Positions 26,824 through 38,500 of a stretch of DNA of 64,000 bases are shown here, piece after piece. The notes beneath the pieces were generated by a model. That model did no database searches. It was not told where the DNA came from and saw only the letters and a program-made list of their open reading frames with translations. A program made the position numbers and the translations under genes. Position 1 is the stretch's first letter, and each line of letters starts with the position of its first letter. Origin of the DNA: Neolewinella aurantiaca (GTDB lineage Bacteria; Bacteroidota; Bacteroidia; Chitinophagales; Saprospiraceae); assembly GCF_008014675.1 (NCBI RefSeq), contig NZ_VOXD01000023.1, positions 1-64,000 of the forward strand, in the 5' to 3' direction.

Positions 26824-27417
26824 ATGAAAAAACCAACTCCACTGCTCACCACCACTGCTTATTTCCCTCCGGCTCATTGGCTTACCGGGGCGCGGGACGC
26901 AGGTGCATGGTTGGTTGAAGGGCACGAGAACTACCAGAAAGGCGGCCAACGTAACCGTTGTCTTATCGCCGGCCCAAACGGCACTCAAACTCTGAGTGTT
27001 CCGCTTGAGAAAGGCAAACATAACCGCAAACCAGTCCGGGAAGTCCGCATCAGTTACCGCAATGACTGGTGGCGCGAGCACGAGCAAAGCATCCGTACCG
27101 CCTACGGTCGTTCACCTTTTTACGAGTATTACGCCGAAGAGATATTTGCCGTCCCCCGGAGTCATCCGGAGACGCTATGGGAGCTCAATCAGCAAATCAC
27201 CAGCACCATTGTGCGCCTGTTACAATGGCCGGTCCTTCCGGAAACGACCGAAGACTTCATCTTCCCCGATACTCCGGGATACCAACGCCCCGGGGAATTA
27301 CCCGCCGGGCTCTCCCCCTACCCCCAGGTATTTACCGACCGGCACGGGTACCTGGCCCGGTTATCGGTGCTTGACGCATTGTTCTGCCTCGGCCCGGGGC
27401 TCACCACGAAGGTGTAA
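26824..27417 (+). CDS. WbqC family protein
   Basis: This 197-aa cytoplasmic protein has the WbqC family pattern: TAYFPPAHWL, HENYQKGGQRNRCLIAGPNG and IRTAYGRSPFYEYYAEE. WbqC-like proteins are linked to surface polysaccharide or glycolipid gene clusters, but the exact reaction is not established. A dispersed repeat unit is read in frame at residues about 22-28 (GARDAGAW) without changing the spacing between conserved blocks, so it is a substitution within the family frame rather than an added segment. Confidence 0.85.
   Translation: MKKPTPLLTTTAYFPPAHWLTGARDAGAWLVEGHENYQKGGQRNRCLIAGPNGTQTLSVPLEKGKHNRKPVREVRISYRNDWWREHEQSIRTAYGRSPFYEYYAEEIFAVPRSHPETLWELNQQITSTIVRLLQWPVLPETTEDFIFPDTPGYQRPGELPAGLSPYPQVFTDRHGYLARLSVLDALFCLGPGLTTKV
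26889..26907 (+). repeat. Dispersed repeat unit inside the WbqC gene
   Basis: GGCGCGGGACGCAGGTGCA has the exact core plus one extra G in the spacer, followed by TGGTTGGTT as in the extended consensus. Confidence 0.75.
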
Positions 27418-27595
27418 ATAGCAAATTGCACGAACGAAAACACAGGAGCCCCTGTGCTACGAGAGATGGACCTCCGACCCTGGACACTCGCCACATTTGC
27501 GTCGATTCCTGCAATTTGTTGTTCATACATCACGAAGTAAGGTCCGATCGTTGTGTCCGGAAATAATTACCTTACCCTCCAACAACGACCACTGT

Positions 27596-29290
27596 ATGCG
27601 CTTACTTCTCATTTGTCTGCTTTCTTTCGGCCTCCTTACCACTTGCCGGGAAGTACCTCAACTCGATTACACCGCCGAGAAAACCGGAACGTTTGCTCAG
27701 GCGGCCATTGCCGGCCCTCACCCCAAAGCAACCGAAGTAGGTCTCGAAGTCCTTAAGAACGGAGGAAATGCAATCGATGCAGCAGTAGCCGCGCAGTTCG
27801 CTATGGCCGTTGTGTACCCCAGGGCAGGCAACATCGGGGGCGGTGGTTTCCTGGTGTACCGCGACAAAGACGGCAACTCAGAAACGCTTGATTACAGAGA
27901 ACGTGCTCCCGCTGCCGCTGATCGTGATATGTACCTCGACGAGGAAGGCAACGTCATTCCAGGCCTCAGCACTCTTGGCCACCGGGCCGTCGGCGTCCCC
28001 GGAACCGTAGCAGGAATCGAAGCGATGCACCAAAAGCACGGCTCCAAACCATGGGGAGAGCTCGTCTCCTATGCCATTGATCTGGCCGAAAACGGATTCC
28101 GGCTCAGCCAGGCTGAGGTAGACCGCCTGAAGCGCTACCACGACGACTTTGTGAAATTCAACGACAACAGTCCGTTTCTTGACACGCTTTCGGTGGAAGG
28201 GACTCTTGTTCAGCAACCTGAGCTTGCCGCTACCCTTTCCCGTATTCGTGATAACGGTGCAAAAGGCTTCTACACTGGTAAGACCGCCGACCTCCTCGTT
28301 GCCGAAATGAAATCGGGCGGCGGGTTGATCACCCACGAAGACCTGGTAAACTACGAAGCCACCTGGCGAACGCCCATCCGCAAAGCCTACAAAGACTACG
28401 AGATCATCTCCATGCCGCCCAGCAGCAGCGGCGGAGTTGCCCTGGCCCAAATGGTCGAGATGCTCGAAGCCTATCCGCTCGCTGAATATGGATTCCAGTC
28501 AGCCAAAGCGGTACAGGTGACCGCCGAAGCAATGCGCCGTGCTTACGCCGACCGCGCCGAATACCTTGGCGACAGCGATTACTACCACGTACCAATCGAC
28601 TCCCTGCTCAACGACGAGTACCTCGCCGGCAGAATGGCCGACTTCAGAACGGATTCCGCCGGCTCGTCTGACTTCATCGGTGCTGGCCTGAACGCGGTTC
28701 GGGAGACCTACGAGACAACCCACATCAGCATTATCGACGCCCAGGGCAACGCCGTATCGATCACGACTACCCTGAACGGTAATTTTGGCAGCAAAGTAAT
28801 CGTTGATGGTGCCGGTTTTTTCCTCAACAACGAAATGGACGACTTCAGCGCAAAGCCCGGCGTGCCAAATATGTTTGGCCTCGTGGGCAAAGAAGCAAAT
28901 GCCATTCAGCCTGGCAAACGCATGCTTTCCAGCATGACCCCCACCATCGTCGAGAAAGACGGTGAATTATTTATGGTTCTCGGTGCTCCCGGCGGGTCCA
29001 CCATCATTACCGCAGTCCTGCAAACCTTGCTTAACGTGGTAGAGTTCGAAATGCCGCTTGCCGAAGCAGTCGATGCTCCCCGGTTTCATCACCAGTGGCT
29101 ACCTGACGTGATTCTCCACGAGAAGACAGCACTCGGCAACGGCGTCAAAGAAGAACTGGCGGATATGGGCTACGAGTTCCGCGAAGTAAAGTACATGGCA
29201 GTCATTAAAGCACTCCAGCGGATGCAAGACGGCTCCATCTCCGCAGCGGCAGATAAGCGTAATCCCGACGACGACGTAGCAGGCTATTAA
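27596..29290 (+). CDS. ggt: Gamma-glutamyltransferase lipoprotein
   Basis: GGT cleaves gamma-glutamyl bonds (for example of glutathione) and transfers the glutamyl group to water or amino acids. The 564-aa precursor has a lipoprotein signal (MRLLLICLLSFGLLTTC). The large-subunit region begins at AAIAGPHPKATEVGLEVL. The autoprocessing and nucleophile Thr lies in YETTHISIIDAQGNAVS, and the small subunit has GNFGSKV, LNNEMDDF, GKRMLSSMTPTIV and GAPGGSTIITAV. The upstream extension to 27497 lacks family similarity, so the ATG at 27596 is used. Membrane-anchored in the periplasm or on the surface. The next gene starts within about 80 bp. Confidence 0.93.
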   Translation: MRLLLICLLSFGLLTTCREVPQLDYTAEKTGTFAQAAIAGPHPKATEVGLEVLKNGGNAIDAAVAAQFAMAVVYPRAGNIGGGGFLVYRDKDGNSETLDYRERAPAAADRDMYLDEEGNVIPGLSTLGHRAVGVPGTVAGIEAMHQKHGSKPWGELVSYAIDLAENGFRLSQAEVDRLKRYHDDFVKFNDNSPFLDTLSVEGTLVQQPELAATLSRIRDNGAKGFYTGKTADLLVAEMKSGGGLITHEDLVNYEATWRTPIRKAYKDYEIISMPPSSSGGVALAQMVEMLEAYPLAEYGFQSAKAVQVTAEAMRRAYADRAEYLGDSDYYHVPIDSLLNDEYLAGRMADFRTDSAGSSDFIGAGLNAVRETYETTHISIIDAQGNAVSITTTLNGNFGSKVIVDGAGFFLNNEMDDFSAKPGVPNMFGLVGKEANAIQPGKRMLSSMTPTIVEKDGELFMVLGAPGGSTIITAVLQTLLNVVEFEMPLAEAVDAPRFHHQWLPDVILHEKTALGNGVKEELADMGYEFREVKYMAVIKALQRMQDGSISAAADKRNPDDDVAGY

Positions 29291-29366
29291 AAGCATCGTC
29301 GGGCTCAGGTGATCGCCACAGCCACAACAGGAAAGCAAGGACTTCAACGCCGCAAAGACAATCGCC

Positions 29367-30812
29367 ATTTCCCAAAGAACCATCACTCCTCTCCTGCACT
29401 TCAGGGATCTTTCCCTGGCCCGGAACAATACCACTGTCCTTCATCAGATCAACTGGACGGTACGGCCAGGCGAACACTGGCTCGTTTCCGGAGGAAACGG
29501 AGCAGGTAAAAGTACCCTCGCGGAAGCCATCACGGGCAAGCACCGGATACGCTCAGGTATCCGGACCTGGCCCGCCATTCAAAACCGATACTCCGGGGCA
29601 ATCCGCCTTATCTCCTTTACCGACTCTTCCCGCTTGTTCAGCAACGCCAACGCCGTTCATTATTACCAACAAAGATTCAACGCTTTCGACTCCGATGGCC
29701 ACCTGACCGTGCGCGACTATCTCCTGGCTAACGGGCACGACGACAATTCCGCCCGTGCCACCCTCGCCAGTCTTGGCGCTGAGCATTTACTGAACCTGGA
29801 ACGGATCAAACTCTCCAGCGGGCAAACCAGAAAATTGCTACTCGCTAAAGCGCTTGCCGGCCAACCTGAGCTCCTCATCATCGACAACCCCTACCTCGGT
29901 CTCGATGCGCCCAGCCGGCATCAGCTCAATGAGATTCTGACTGCACTCACCGCAAAGAACAAGACCAGTCTCATCCTGATTGCCAATTCCGAAAATCCCC
30001 CTGCCTGCATCTCGCATCGCCTTCATCTGCATAAAGGACGGGTAATCAGTTCAGGTCCGGAATCAAGTTCTCCCGGGCAAGCGCCTTCTCCGGATAAAGA
30101 CATCTTCATCGACGAAGCGATACTTCGTCGTTTCAGCAAGGAACCAACTTCGCCGCCGTATGATTCAGTGATAAAACTGCAGGACGTCAGCGTCAGCTAC
30201 GGCGACAAACCGGTGCTCGATAAGCTCAACTGGGTCGTCGGCACCGGAGAAAAATGGCTCGTATCGGGCAACAACGGCAGTGGTAAGTCGACTTTGCTCA
30301 GCCTCATTTATGCGGATCATCCGCAGGCGTACGCCAACCAAATATACCTTTTCGACCATCGCAGGGGACGAGGAGAAAGCATCTGGGACATTAAGCGGCG
30401 AATCGGATTTACATCTCCGGAGTTACACAGTTTCTTCGACGGCAGCCTTACGGCCCGTCAAGTGATCCTCAGCGGCTTAAATGATAATTTCCGTCCGCCC
30501 GCACGGGTAACGCCCCAACAATCTGAACTGCTGCAGGGTCTCCTCGACTTCTCCCGGCTCGATGACACCGATACCAAAACCTTCCGCCAGTTCTCCACCG
30601 GTGAGCAGCGCCTCCTGCTCCTGCTGAGAGCTTTGATAAAGGTCCCACCCGTGTTACTGCTGGATGAGCCCTTCCAGGGGCTCGACCCGGCAACCATACA
30701 ACGCTGCCGCCACCTGTTGGATGCAGTGCTCACCCCCCAACAAACACTCATCTTCATTTCGCATTTTCGCGAGGAAGTTCCGGAAACGGTCACGAAAGAA
30801 TTAAAACTGTAA
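29367..30812 (+). CDS. ModF/PhrA-like twin ATP-binding cassette protein with no canonical start codon
   Basis: The protein has two ABC ATPase domains without membrane segments, as in E. coli ModF: Walker A GGNGAGKST (first, at 29490) and GNNGSGKSTL (second), signatures LSSGQTRKLLLAKAL and FSTGEQRLLLLLRAL, Walker B LLIIDNP and VLLLDEP. The second domain contains the ModF-like stretch RRGRGESIWDIKRRIGF. An ATG lies at 29634, but that would delete the first Walker A. The frame is open from 29313 and has no ATG, GTG or TTG before Walker A. The best guess is ATT at 29367, giving 481 aa, close to ModF (490 aa). Probably a soluble ATPase; molybdate linkage is not supported by neighbours. Confidence 0.72.
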   Translation: MSQRTITPLLHFRDLSLARNNTTVLHQINWTVRPGEHWLVSGGNGAGKSTLAEAITGKHRIRSGIRTWPAIQNRYSGAIRLISFTDSSRLFSNANAVHYYQQRFNAFDSDGHLTVRDYLLANGHDDNSARATLASLGAEHLLNLERIKLSSGQTRKLLLAKALAGQPELLIIDNPYLGLDAPSRHQLNEILTALTAKNKTSLILIANSENPPACISHRLHLHKGRVISSGPESSSPGQAPSPDKDIFIDEAILRRFSKEPTSPPYDSVIKLQDVSVSYGDKPVLDKLNWVVGTGEKWLVSGNNGSGKSTLLSLIYADHPQAYANQIYLFDHRRGRGESIWDIKRRIGFTSPELHSFFDGSLTARQVILSGLNDNFRPPARVTPQQSELLQGLLDFSRLDDTDTKTFRQFSTGEQRLLLLLRALIKVPPVLLLDEPFQGLDPATIQRCRHLLDAVLTPQQTLIFISHFREEVPETVTKELKL

Positions 30813-30844
30813 CCGCAGTCCGGGAACGATTCAACATTTACCTC

Positions 30845-30889
30845 AAAAAAAAAGTCATCCCGGGTGGCTTGTGCCAGACCGGGATGACT
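30845..30889 (-). terminator. Terminator of the aminotransferase gene
   Basis: On the minus strand, an 11-bp stem (AGTCATCCCGG at 30853-30863 pairing with CCGGGATGACT at 30879-30889) is followed by nine T residues. Confidence 0.85.
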
Positions 30890-30941
30890 CATCTTTATCT
30901 ACGTTGCCCTTAGAACCAAGGCCTCGTTTTGCGGGCTCGGT

Positions 30942-32150
30942 TTAAGACAGTGCTTCAAGTGCCTTCTTGATCCGGGCAACAGCTTCCGTCAACTGCTCTT
31001 CAGAAGCAGCGTAGCTGATCCGGATACAGGTAGGAGCTCCGAAGGAGCTACCGCCTACGGTCGCAACGTGCGCTTCCATCAGAAGGTACTCGCTGAGATC
31101 ATCGGAGTTGGAAATGGTAAATTCTCCGTTAGACTTACCGAAGAAGGCAGCGACGTCGGGAAATATGTAGAAAGCCCCTTGTGGGCGGTTAACTTTCAGA
31201 CCTTCGATGGCGCTCAGTCCTTCGATGATGAGCTCGCGGCGCTTTTCGAAAGCGGCACGCATATCTTCGGTTGGCTTCAGGCTCGAGTTCAAAGCGTGGG
31301 CACCGGCGGCCTGCGCAATACTGTTTGCTCCGGAAGTATTCTGTCCCTGGAGCTTGGAGCAGGCTTTGGCGATCTCGAGTGGAGCACCGATGTAACCAAG
31401 TCTCCAGCCGGTCATTGCGAAGCCTTTGGAGAAACCGTTTACGGTGATGGTACGGTCTTTAACTTCTGGCATAGTGCCGATGCTGGCATGCTTACCGGTG
31501 AAGTTGATGTGCTCGTAGATTTCGTCAGCCACCACGTAAACGTGGGGGTACTTACCGAGCATGGTTGCGATGGCGGCGAGTTCGTCTTTGGTGTAGACCG
31601 AACCGGTCGGGTTACACGGAGAAGAGAACAGGATGAATTTGGTCTTGTCGGTAATGGCCGCCTCAATCGCTTCGGCGCTCACTTTGTAGTCGTCTTCGAT
31701 GCCTGCGCCTACGACGAGGGGAACACCTCCGGCCACCTTCACGATAGCAGAGTAGCTCACCCAGTACGGGGCCAGGATGACAACTTCGTCGCCTTCGTTG
31801 AGCATAGCCATCGCTACGTTGGCCAGCGATTGCTTGGCACCCGTGGAAACTACGATCTGGGCCGGAGCATAGTCCAAACCGTTTTCCCGTTTGAACTTGT
31901 CGGAGACAGCCTGACGCAACTCGGCTGTACCGGGTACTGGGGTGTACTTTGTGTCTCCGGCATCAAGTGCTGCTTTGGCAGCATCTTTGATGTGTACGGG
32001 TGTATCAAAATCGGGTTCTCCGAGACTGAGACTAATCACGTCGTGCCCCTGGGCCTTAACCTCACGACCCAGCTGAGCCATTTTCAGGGTAGCGGATTCT
32101 TTCATGCGCAAAACGCGGTCGCTCAGAGGAGAAGTTTTTGTAGTAGACAT
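30942..32150 (-). CDS. Class I/II pyridoxal-phosphate aminotransferase (aspartate aminotransferase type)
   Basis: The 402-aa protein has the I-gamma subgroup aspartate aminotransferase pattern: SLSLGEPDFDTP, GDTKYTPVPGTAELRQAV, NPTGSVYT, VVADEIYEHI, the PLP lysine in NGFSKGFAMTGWRLGY, and a final SSFGAPTCIRISYA. It would exchange amino groups between aspartate (or related amino acids) and 2-oxoglutarate in the cytoplasm. The ATG at 32150 (MSTTKTSPLSDRV) is chosen over an in-frame ATG at 32216, which lies upstream of the promoter-like box. Confidence 0.92.
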   Translation of the reverse strand: MSTTKTSPLSDRVLRMKESATLKMAQLGREVKAQGHDVISLSLGEPDFDTPVHIKDAAKAALDAGDTKYTPVPGTAELRQAVSDKFKRENGLDYAPAQIVVSTGAKQSLANVAMAMLNEGDEVVILAPYWVSYSAIVKVAGGVPLVVGAGIEDDYKVSAEAIEAAITDKTKFILFSSPCNPTGSVYTKDELAAIATMLGKYPHVYVVADEIYEHINFTGKHASIGTMPEVKDRTITVNGFSKGFAMTGWRLGYIGAPLEIAKACSKLQGQNTSGANSIAQAAGAHALNSSLKPTEDMRAAFEKRRELIIEGLSAIEGLKVNRPQGAFYIFPDVAAFFGKSNGEFTISNSDDLSEYLLMEAHVATVGGSSFGAPTCIRISYAASEEQLTEAVARIKKALEALS

Positions 32151-32192
32151 TTTTATTTCTTGGGGGGAGTGTGGTAAGATTTTAAAACTGTG

Positions 32193-32200
32193 CGAAGTTA
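32193..32200 (-). promoter_or_regulatory. Candidate -7 box TAACTTCG for the aminotransferase gene
   Basis: On the minus strand TAACTTCG lies 42 nt upstream of the ATG at 32150 and fits the TAnnTTYG pattern used elsewhere in the window. Confidence 0.45.
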
Positions 32201-32265
32201 GTGTTTCTGACTCCACATTTACGCACCACTATTTCAATATTTGTACGGTGGCTAATTGTTTTTTT

Positions 32266-32283
32266 GGCGCGGCCGCGGGTGCA
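32266..32283 (+). repeat. Dispersed repeat unit in the 419-bp gap 32151-32569
   Basis: GGCGCGGCCGCGGGTGCA differs by one base in the core. A fragment CGCAGGTG also occurs at 32401, and an imperfect inverted repeat around AGCGCT (32443-32456 with 32523-32534) lies nearby. No gene was recognised in this gap. Confidence 0.65.
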
Positions 32284-32569
32284 AAGAAGGTTGAGAGCAA
32301 CCTCTCCCCTGCCCACGTGTCGTTTCAGGATATCCACCCAAACCGGAGTGTTTCAGGACAATTAGCGCGAAACTAGCGCGGTTTCCGGCGAGGCAAAAAA
32401 CGCAGGTGAAGCCTTAGCTTCGGCGAGGCTTTTCAACGAAGTCAGGAGCAGCGCTGGCAAGTTTTGAAGTCCCCCTCGAAGGAGCAACGAAGTTAAACCA
32501 CTCTGACTTGGGAATCACTGGCTGAGCGCTCCTGCCCGATCATCCTTGTGGGTCAAAATGGATGTTCTG

Positions 32570-35500
32570 CTAGCGCAGCAGCACGAAGTCTCCCAATTTG
32601 CGCATTACCGTACCGTCTACCAGCTCCAGTTCCAGTTCCCAGATGAAAACCTGAGGATTCATCAGCCGGCCATCGAGCCGGCCATCCCAACCAAAGTTGT
32701 CGGTCTCCCGCAGGGGGTCGGTGTTGAGGTCGTACATCAACTCTCCCCACCGGTCGTAGACCTTGAAATTCAACAAACCCTGCACCTGCGATCCCGCATA
32801 AGGCCGAAACAGTTCGTTGCTCGTATCTCCATTGGGGCTGAAGGCCGTTGGTACGTAAACGTCTACCTGGCCATCGACCGTAATGACTACGAAGTCCGTT
32901 GCCGAGCACCCTTCTTCATCGAGAATCTGCAACCGGTAAGTCTGAGACTCCAACGGGCTCACACGGATGAAACTATCATTCGTAGTTGGGGGCAGCGGAC
33001 CGCTGCTGGTCCAGAGCAAGGTGTCCCAGTTCTGGAACGTAGTGATAAAACTGAGGTCGATACTGTCGCCAAGATTGATGGTGGTGTCTTCCCTCAGATT
33101 CACTTCAGGGTCAGGGCCCATCAGCACCTCGAATGTTTCCAGAAATGAGCAGCCATCGGCACCTATAACTTCTAACGTATAACTCCCTACGGGCAAGCCT
33201 TCGTAATTGGTTCGTTCCGTAAGCAGTCCACTGTCCAGCCGGTACCGGAAAGGTCCGGTTCCGTTCTGAACCCCGGTAATTTCAACCGCTCCGTCCCGGT
33301 CCTGTTCGCAGGCGGGCTGGTCTACCTCCAGCGAGAGTCCTGCTATCTGAACCGCCTCCCGCTGCAACTCTATGCTGTCCAGGGTTTCACAACCGTTCAC
33401 TTCATCGGTGACTTTAAGGTAGTAATACCCCGGCTCCCGGCCTCTGACCAGATAAGGATCATTGGTTGTGATGATGTCACCAGCTTCGCTGGTCCAGACA
33501 GGATCGAACCGCGGTCCGTTGCTGCTTCCCCGGCCATCAATTGCAGCCTGCACCCGGTCACAATTCAACACCTCCGGCTCCCGCAGGATCACAACCGGCT
33601 CCGCAAAATCAGACCCGACCAGAGTAAAGGTCGTATCCTGGCAACCGTTGCCCAGGTCTACTGTAATCAGGGTATATTCTCCATCGGCGAAGATGACCTG
33701 TTCGGTTTCTCTGCCCAATAAACTATCCGCCGCGTTGAACCATCGGTAGCGATAATTGATTGCCAACGAGGCCGGGTTTAATTCCAACGCGAAACTGTCG
33801 CGCAGGCAGGTAAACTCAAGCGGAGGCTCGATAACGGGCGACGGAACGGTAAAGTCTTCACTGACAACTGCCACCAAAGTATCGCGGCAGCCGTTGCGCT
33901 GCTGAGTCACGACCAGTTGATAAGGCCCCGAAACAGTTACGGGCAGATCATCAGGTCTCGTCTGGGGTTCGAGTGTAAGGTCGCCCGGCCCTGTCCACTG
34001 GAAATCGACCGTACTTACAGCCTGATTTGTCCGGCCATCCAGTAATACTTCCTCGCGGTTACAATCGAGTCGGGTGCCCAGAGGGGCAGACACCGTAGCC
34101 ACGGGAGCGATGGTGTCTGCAGTAACGAGGAGAATGTCGGCGCCGGTACAGCCGCTTACAGGATCGGTAACGGTGAGCAGGTAGCGCCCCGTAGCGGCCA
34201 CCACGGGCGTTTGGTTGAACGTGCCGGATACGATCCGGCCATCCATTGTGGTCCATTCGTAAGTGCTCAGCCCGCTGATGGTTGTTCCCTCGCCAAAGAG
34301 TTCTACCTGGCTGCGCGAGCAGGTCAGCGTCGTATCGTTACCAGCGGTAACGATGGGTGCTGACACGTCGCGGAAGATGATAACACTGTCGGTAGCTGAG
34401 CAGGAGTTTCCGGGATCCGTTACGGTAAACAGGTAGGTATCCGGTTGGAAGATCGTTGCTACCATCGAATCGGCATTGCCGATAAAAAAGCCCGTCCTCG
34501 ACATCCATTCAACCTGAGGCTCGCGGCCGTTTACAAGGTCTGCTTCTCCGGTTACAAGCAAAGAATCCAGTTCGCAGAAAAAAGTATCCGCAGCGCTGAT
34601 GGTCAACGTGGGCACATCGAGGTCTGCGGTCACGTCAACCGTAAAGTCGTTTTCACAGCCGTTCAGCGTATCCTGAATGTAGAAGCGGAATGTTCCGCTC
34701 CCGGTAACTTCCAGGATTCCTGGCCCTACTTCGGGTAGGGATTCGTTGCCGGTAGCAAGCACTTCTTCCCAACCGTAGTTGATGTTTGGCCGGGTGATGT
34801 CCTCGCCGTAAAGCAACAGTGTATCCCGGGCGCAATTGACGCTTGTGTCGGGATACGGAATTACCACCGGTAGCGCTTCGTCTACTTCTACCCGGACATC
34901 AGCAACCGAGCGGCATCCATTCACGGTATCCATTACCATAAGCTGGTAATCTCCGCCACACCGGACGATGGGATTGAGTACGTTTGTCCCCTCCAGGCAC
35001 GCAACGGAAGGGCCACCGCTCCAGCGGTAAACGTACCGGTTGCCGAGGCTGGAGTTGATGCCATCCAGCACCCTGCGCTTATTGTCGCAGTCCAGCAATC
35101 TTTCGGGTCCGGCATCAGCGATTGGGACAATGGTATCGTAGCGTACCATAACGCTATCGATCACCACGCACGAGCTGAGGGTGTTCGTGGTCTCAAGCTG
35201 GTACAAGCCTCCGATCGAGACCCGTAAGCTGTCGCGGTCAGCTCCCACCAGTGTATTCCCGTTGGGGCCGATCCAGCGGTAGGTAAAAGGGAAGGGAGGC
35301 TCGGGAGCAGGTTCCCAAAGCAGGACATCGGTGATTTTACAACTAAGTTCCTGGTCGGGGCCGGCGTTGTCGGCTGGTACCTGTCGGCTGTCCGTTACGG
35401 TTGCCGTCGCCCGGCCCTGCAGGCCAAACTGATTGATCACCACGATGGTGTAGTCTCCGGTTTCAGTTACGGGCAGGCGCGTTTCTGTTTCCCCGGGCAC

Positions 35501-38500
35501 AACCGATTCGTTGCGGCGCCAGGTGTAGGTACACCCCTGGCATGGGTCCCGGAAAGTGGCTTCTAAAAACACGGTGTCCTGAACACAGCTCAGGCTCGTA
35601 TCCCTCAGACGAGGAAAGGGCGGACAGGGCAAGCGCGTGGCCTCCACCGAATCAGTCACACTGCAACCGTTACCTGTATTGGTTACCTCTACATTGTATA
35701 CGCCCTGGTGTCCGATCCTGACGGTATCGTAGTCTGCATCCGCCACCAGAGCGGGACCCATCCACGCGAAGGTGTAATCACCGGGAATGTCCGGAATAAC
35801 GGCGAGCTTGAAGTCCGTCGTATCGCAGGGGATAACGGCTGAAGTAAAGTCTAAACCAGGAACTGTCAAGTCGTTGACTATCCGAACATTACTCACACTG
35901 GAGCAACCGGTTTCACGCTGGGTAACGCGTAGCAGATAAATCCCACCACTGGTTACCTCGGCGGTAATCGATTGGCTGAGGGTATCATCGGCCGTATTGG
36001 TCCAGACATAGTCGAACAGCGGGCCGGAAGAGCTGCCCGCTCCGTCCAGGGTTACACTCGGGAAATAACAACTTACCGTATCGCGGTCTCCGGCTTCGGA
36101 TACAGGACTGATCAGGTTCCGCGTCACCTCTACGAATGCGGTATCGGTTTGACCAGAGACGAGATTATTCACCACAAAAGCGTATTGCCCCGGGGTAAAT
36201 ACCGTGAGTTCCCGATCGGTAGCTCCGGGCTGAGTTGTTGCTCCTGCGGGGATGATCCATTCCGTCATCACATTCGGCCCGGGCACCGGGAATGATACAG
36301 TGGCATCCAGTTCGACCAACGATCTTGCACAAGTGATACTATCGGGTGGAACGACGATGGCCAGCGCGGGGCAATCGGCGGAGACAACAATGCGGGCAGT
36401 ATCGAGGCAACTTTCGTTGAAATTACCCAGCACAAGCGTGTACTCTCCGGGCAGGCTGACGGTCGGTCGCATCCCGACCAGGCCGACGGGTTCCCCGTCC
36501 CGAAACCAGCGCACGACCGGAGCATCGGTACCTGCGCTTCGGTCGAGGCGGGTGAGCCCCGTCTCGCAGTCCAGAAAGGCAGAGTCCGGCAAGAGAGCGA
36601 CCACGCTGTTGTCGGCGAGTTCAATCGTGACCGAATCCCGCGTCTGGCACCCTGTTTCCAGGTTGACGACCGAGTAATAGTAGGTTCCCGGACAGTAAGC
36701 CCACGTCAAATTGGTGTCCCGGGCCGGAGAGAGACAGGGCCCGGACCAATTTTGCAGGTTATCGTAACTCAGGTTAGTGGCCCTTGCGTCCAGGGCCACC
36801 GAATCGACGAAGCAGTCGAAGTCGAGCGGCAGCTCGATCCGGATACGCGGTGTATCGAGACGGGAGAGCACCCTTGTCCGGTCGGTTGATACACATCCGT
36901 TGTCGGTGTCCGTCACTGTGAATTCAAAATAACCACCGGGGTCTTCTACGAAAAAGCTGACCAGGCGGCCCAGGGTGTCATTCGGTTCGCTGAGGCGAAC
37001 CCAACTGTAGCGCATTTCCGGTCCGATGCTGGAGGAGCCTCCTCCCAGCAGGAATTCGTTGTTATAGCAGTTTATTTCGAGGGTGTCCGGGCCCGCTGCG
37101 GCCACCGGCCGCAGTGTATCGGCGGGCGCAATTATCGTTCGCGTTGCTGCGCAACGACTGATGGTATCCACCGCCGTAAGGGTATAGCTTCCCGCCCGGG
37201 TGGCCACGTACGTACTGGCCGTTCCGATCGTATCCGCGGCATTCTCATAGGTCCAGTAAAATTCCTGGCCGTTAGCGGAGGAGCTGCCAGAAGCATCGAG
37301 CAGTCGTTCCGGGAAATAACACGACAGGGGCGCGGTCGCAGGTGCAAGGGAGAGGTTGGAAGGAGAAATATCCTGAACCACGGTAAACATTGTATCGTTG
37401 CTGCAACCGCTACGGCGGTTCGTAACCGTCAGCGTATAGGTTCCCGGGCAATCGGTCACAAACACCGGACCGGAAGCTTCGCCCGGTAAGCATCCGCCCG
37501 ACCAACGGTAATCCAGGAAGCTATTGTTCGGTTGCAGCGTATCACCCACCAGGGTAATTTCGGTCGTTTCGCAGTTGAGCAATTCGTTACCGCCGAAGAA
37601 GGTTACTGGTGTCAGGGTGTCGATTCCCATTGCGAAGAAGGTATCCAGCCGGCAACCGGAAAAGGCGTTCTCGATGGTGAGGTTGTACACGCCCGGGGCA
37701 TCGACGGTGATTCCGGGCCCATCGGCTGCGCCGATGATGTTACCGCCGGCCGGGCTAACCCAGGTGTAGTCATACAGCGGCCCCAGCGAATCCGGCGTAG
37801 CAAGGATGCCCGGTGTCGGGTTCCGGCAGGAGATGAAGTTACACGGCTCGTTCAATCCGTCGCATTGCACCTGCGTCAGCGCCAGTTCTGCCTCTACCTC
37901 GAAACGAAAGTCTTCCACCAGGATGCTGTCTTTAACCGTACACCCCACCCCGCGGGTCTGATTGGACAACTCGTAGAAGTACAACCCGGCGGTATCTGCG
38001 GTGAAACTGCGTAGAAAACTCAGGTCGTTGCCTTCCACATCCGTCCATACTCCCCGGTTCAGGTATTCAAAAGTGCTCTGCGAGGCATCCATCAAAAGCG
38101 TCGGGCTGTCACAGGTAAGGCCAGGGCCAACCGGTTGAAAAACGATTTCAGGGTTGAGCACTACGAGGTCGAGCATCACCGTAGAATCGCAGCCGTTGGC
38201 TGCGGGTATGGTGCGGGTGTAGTTGCCCGTTGTGGTAAAAGCCTCCGCTCCGATCATAAAAGCGTCGCCTGCGCAAACGGCAGCCAAGGTATCCTTTTCG
38301 ATGGGCGGAGCAACGCTCAGGTTTAGTGTAACCACGCTGTCACACCCCAGAAACGAAGGGATCGTGTCGATGTAAGTTCCCGGAGAGTTGTAAACGTTGC
38401 TCCCCTGAACGTACACGGCTTCGGCGCAAATAGTCGTGTCTTTGGTTTCGAACAGGGTTTCGACGATCTCAAGGTCAAGTACGACAACGCTGTCGCAACC

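Noticed and set aside
31068-32177. 369-codon plus-strand open frame opposite the aminotransferase
   Set aside because: It is antisense to a gene with clear catalytic motifs, has no recognisable motif and has odd composition.
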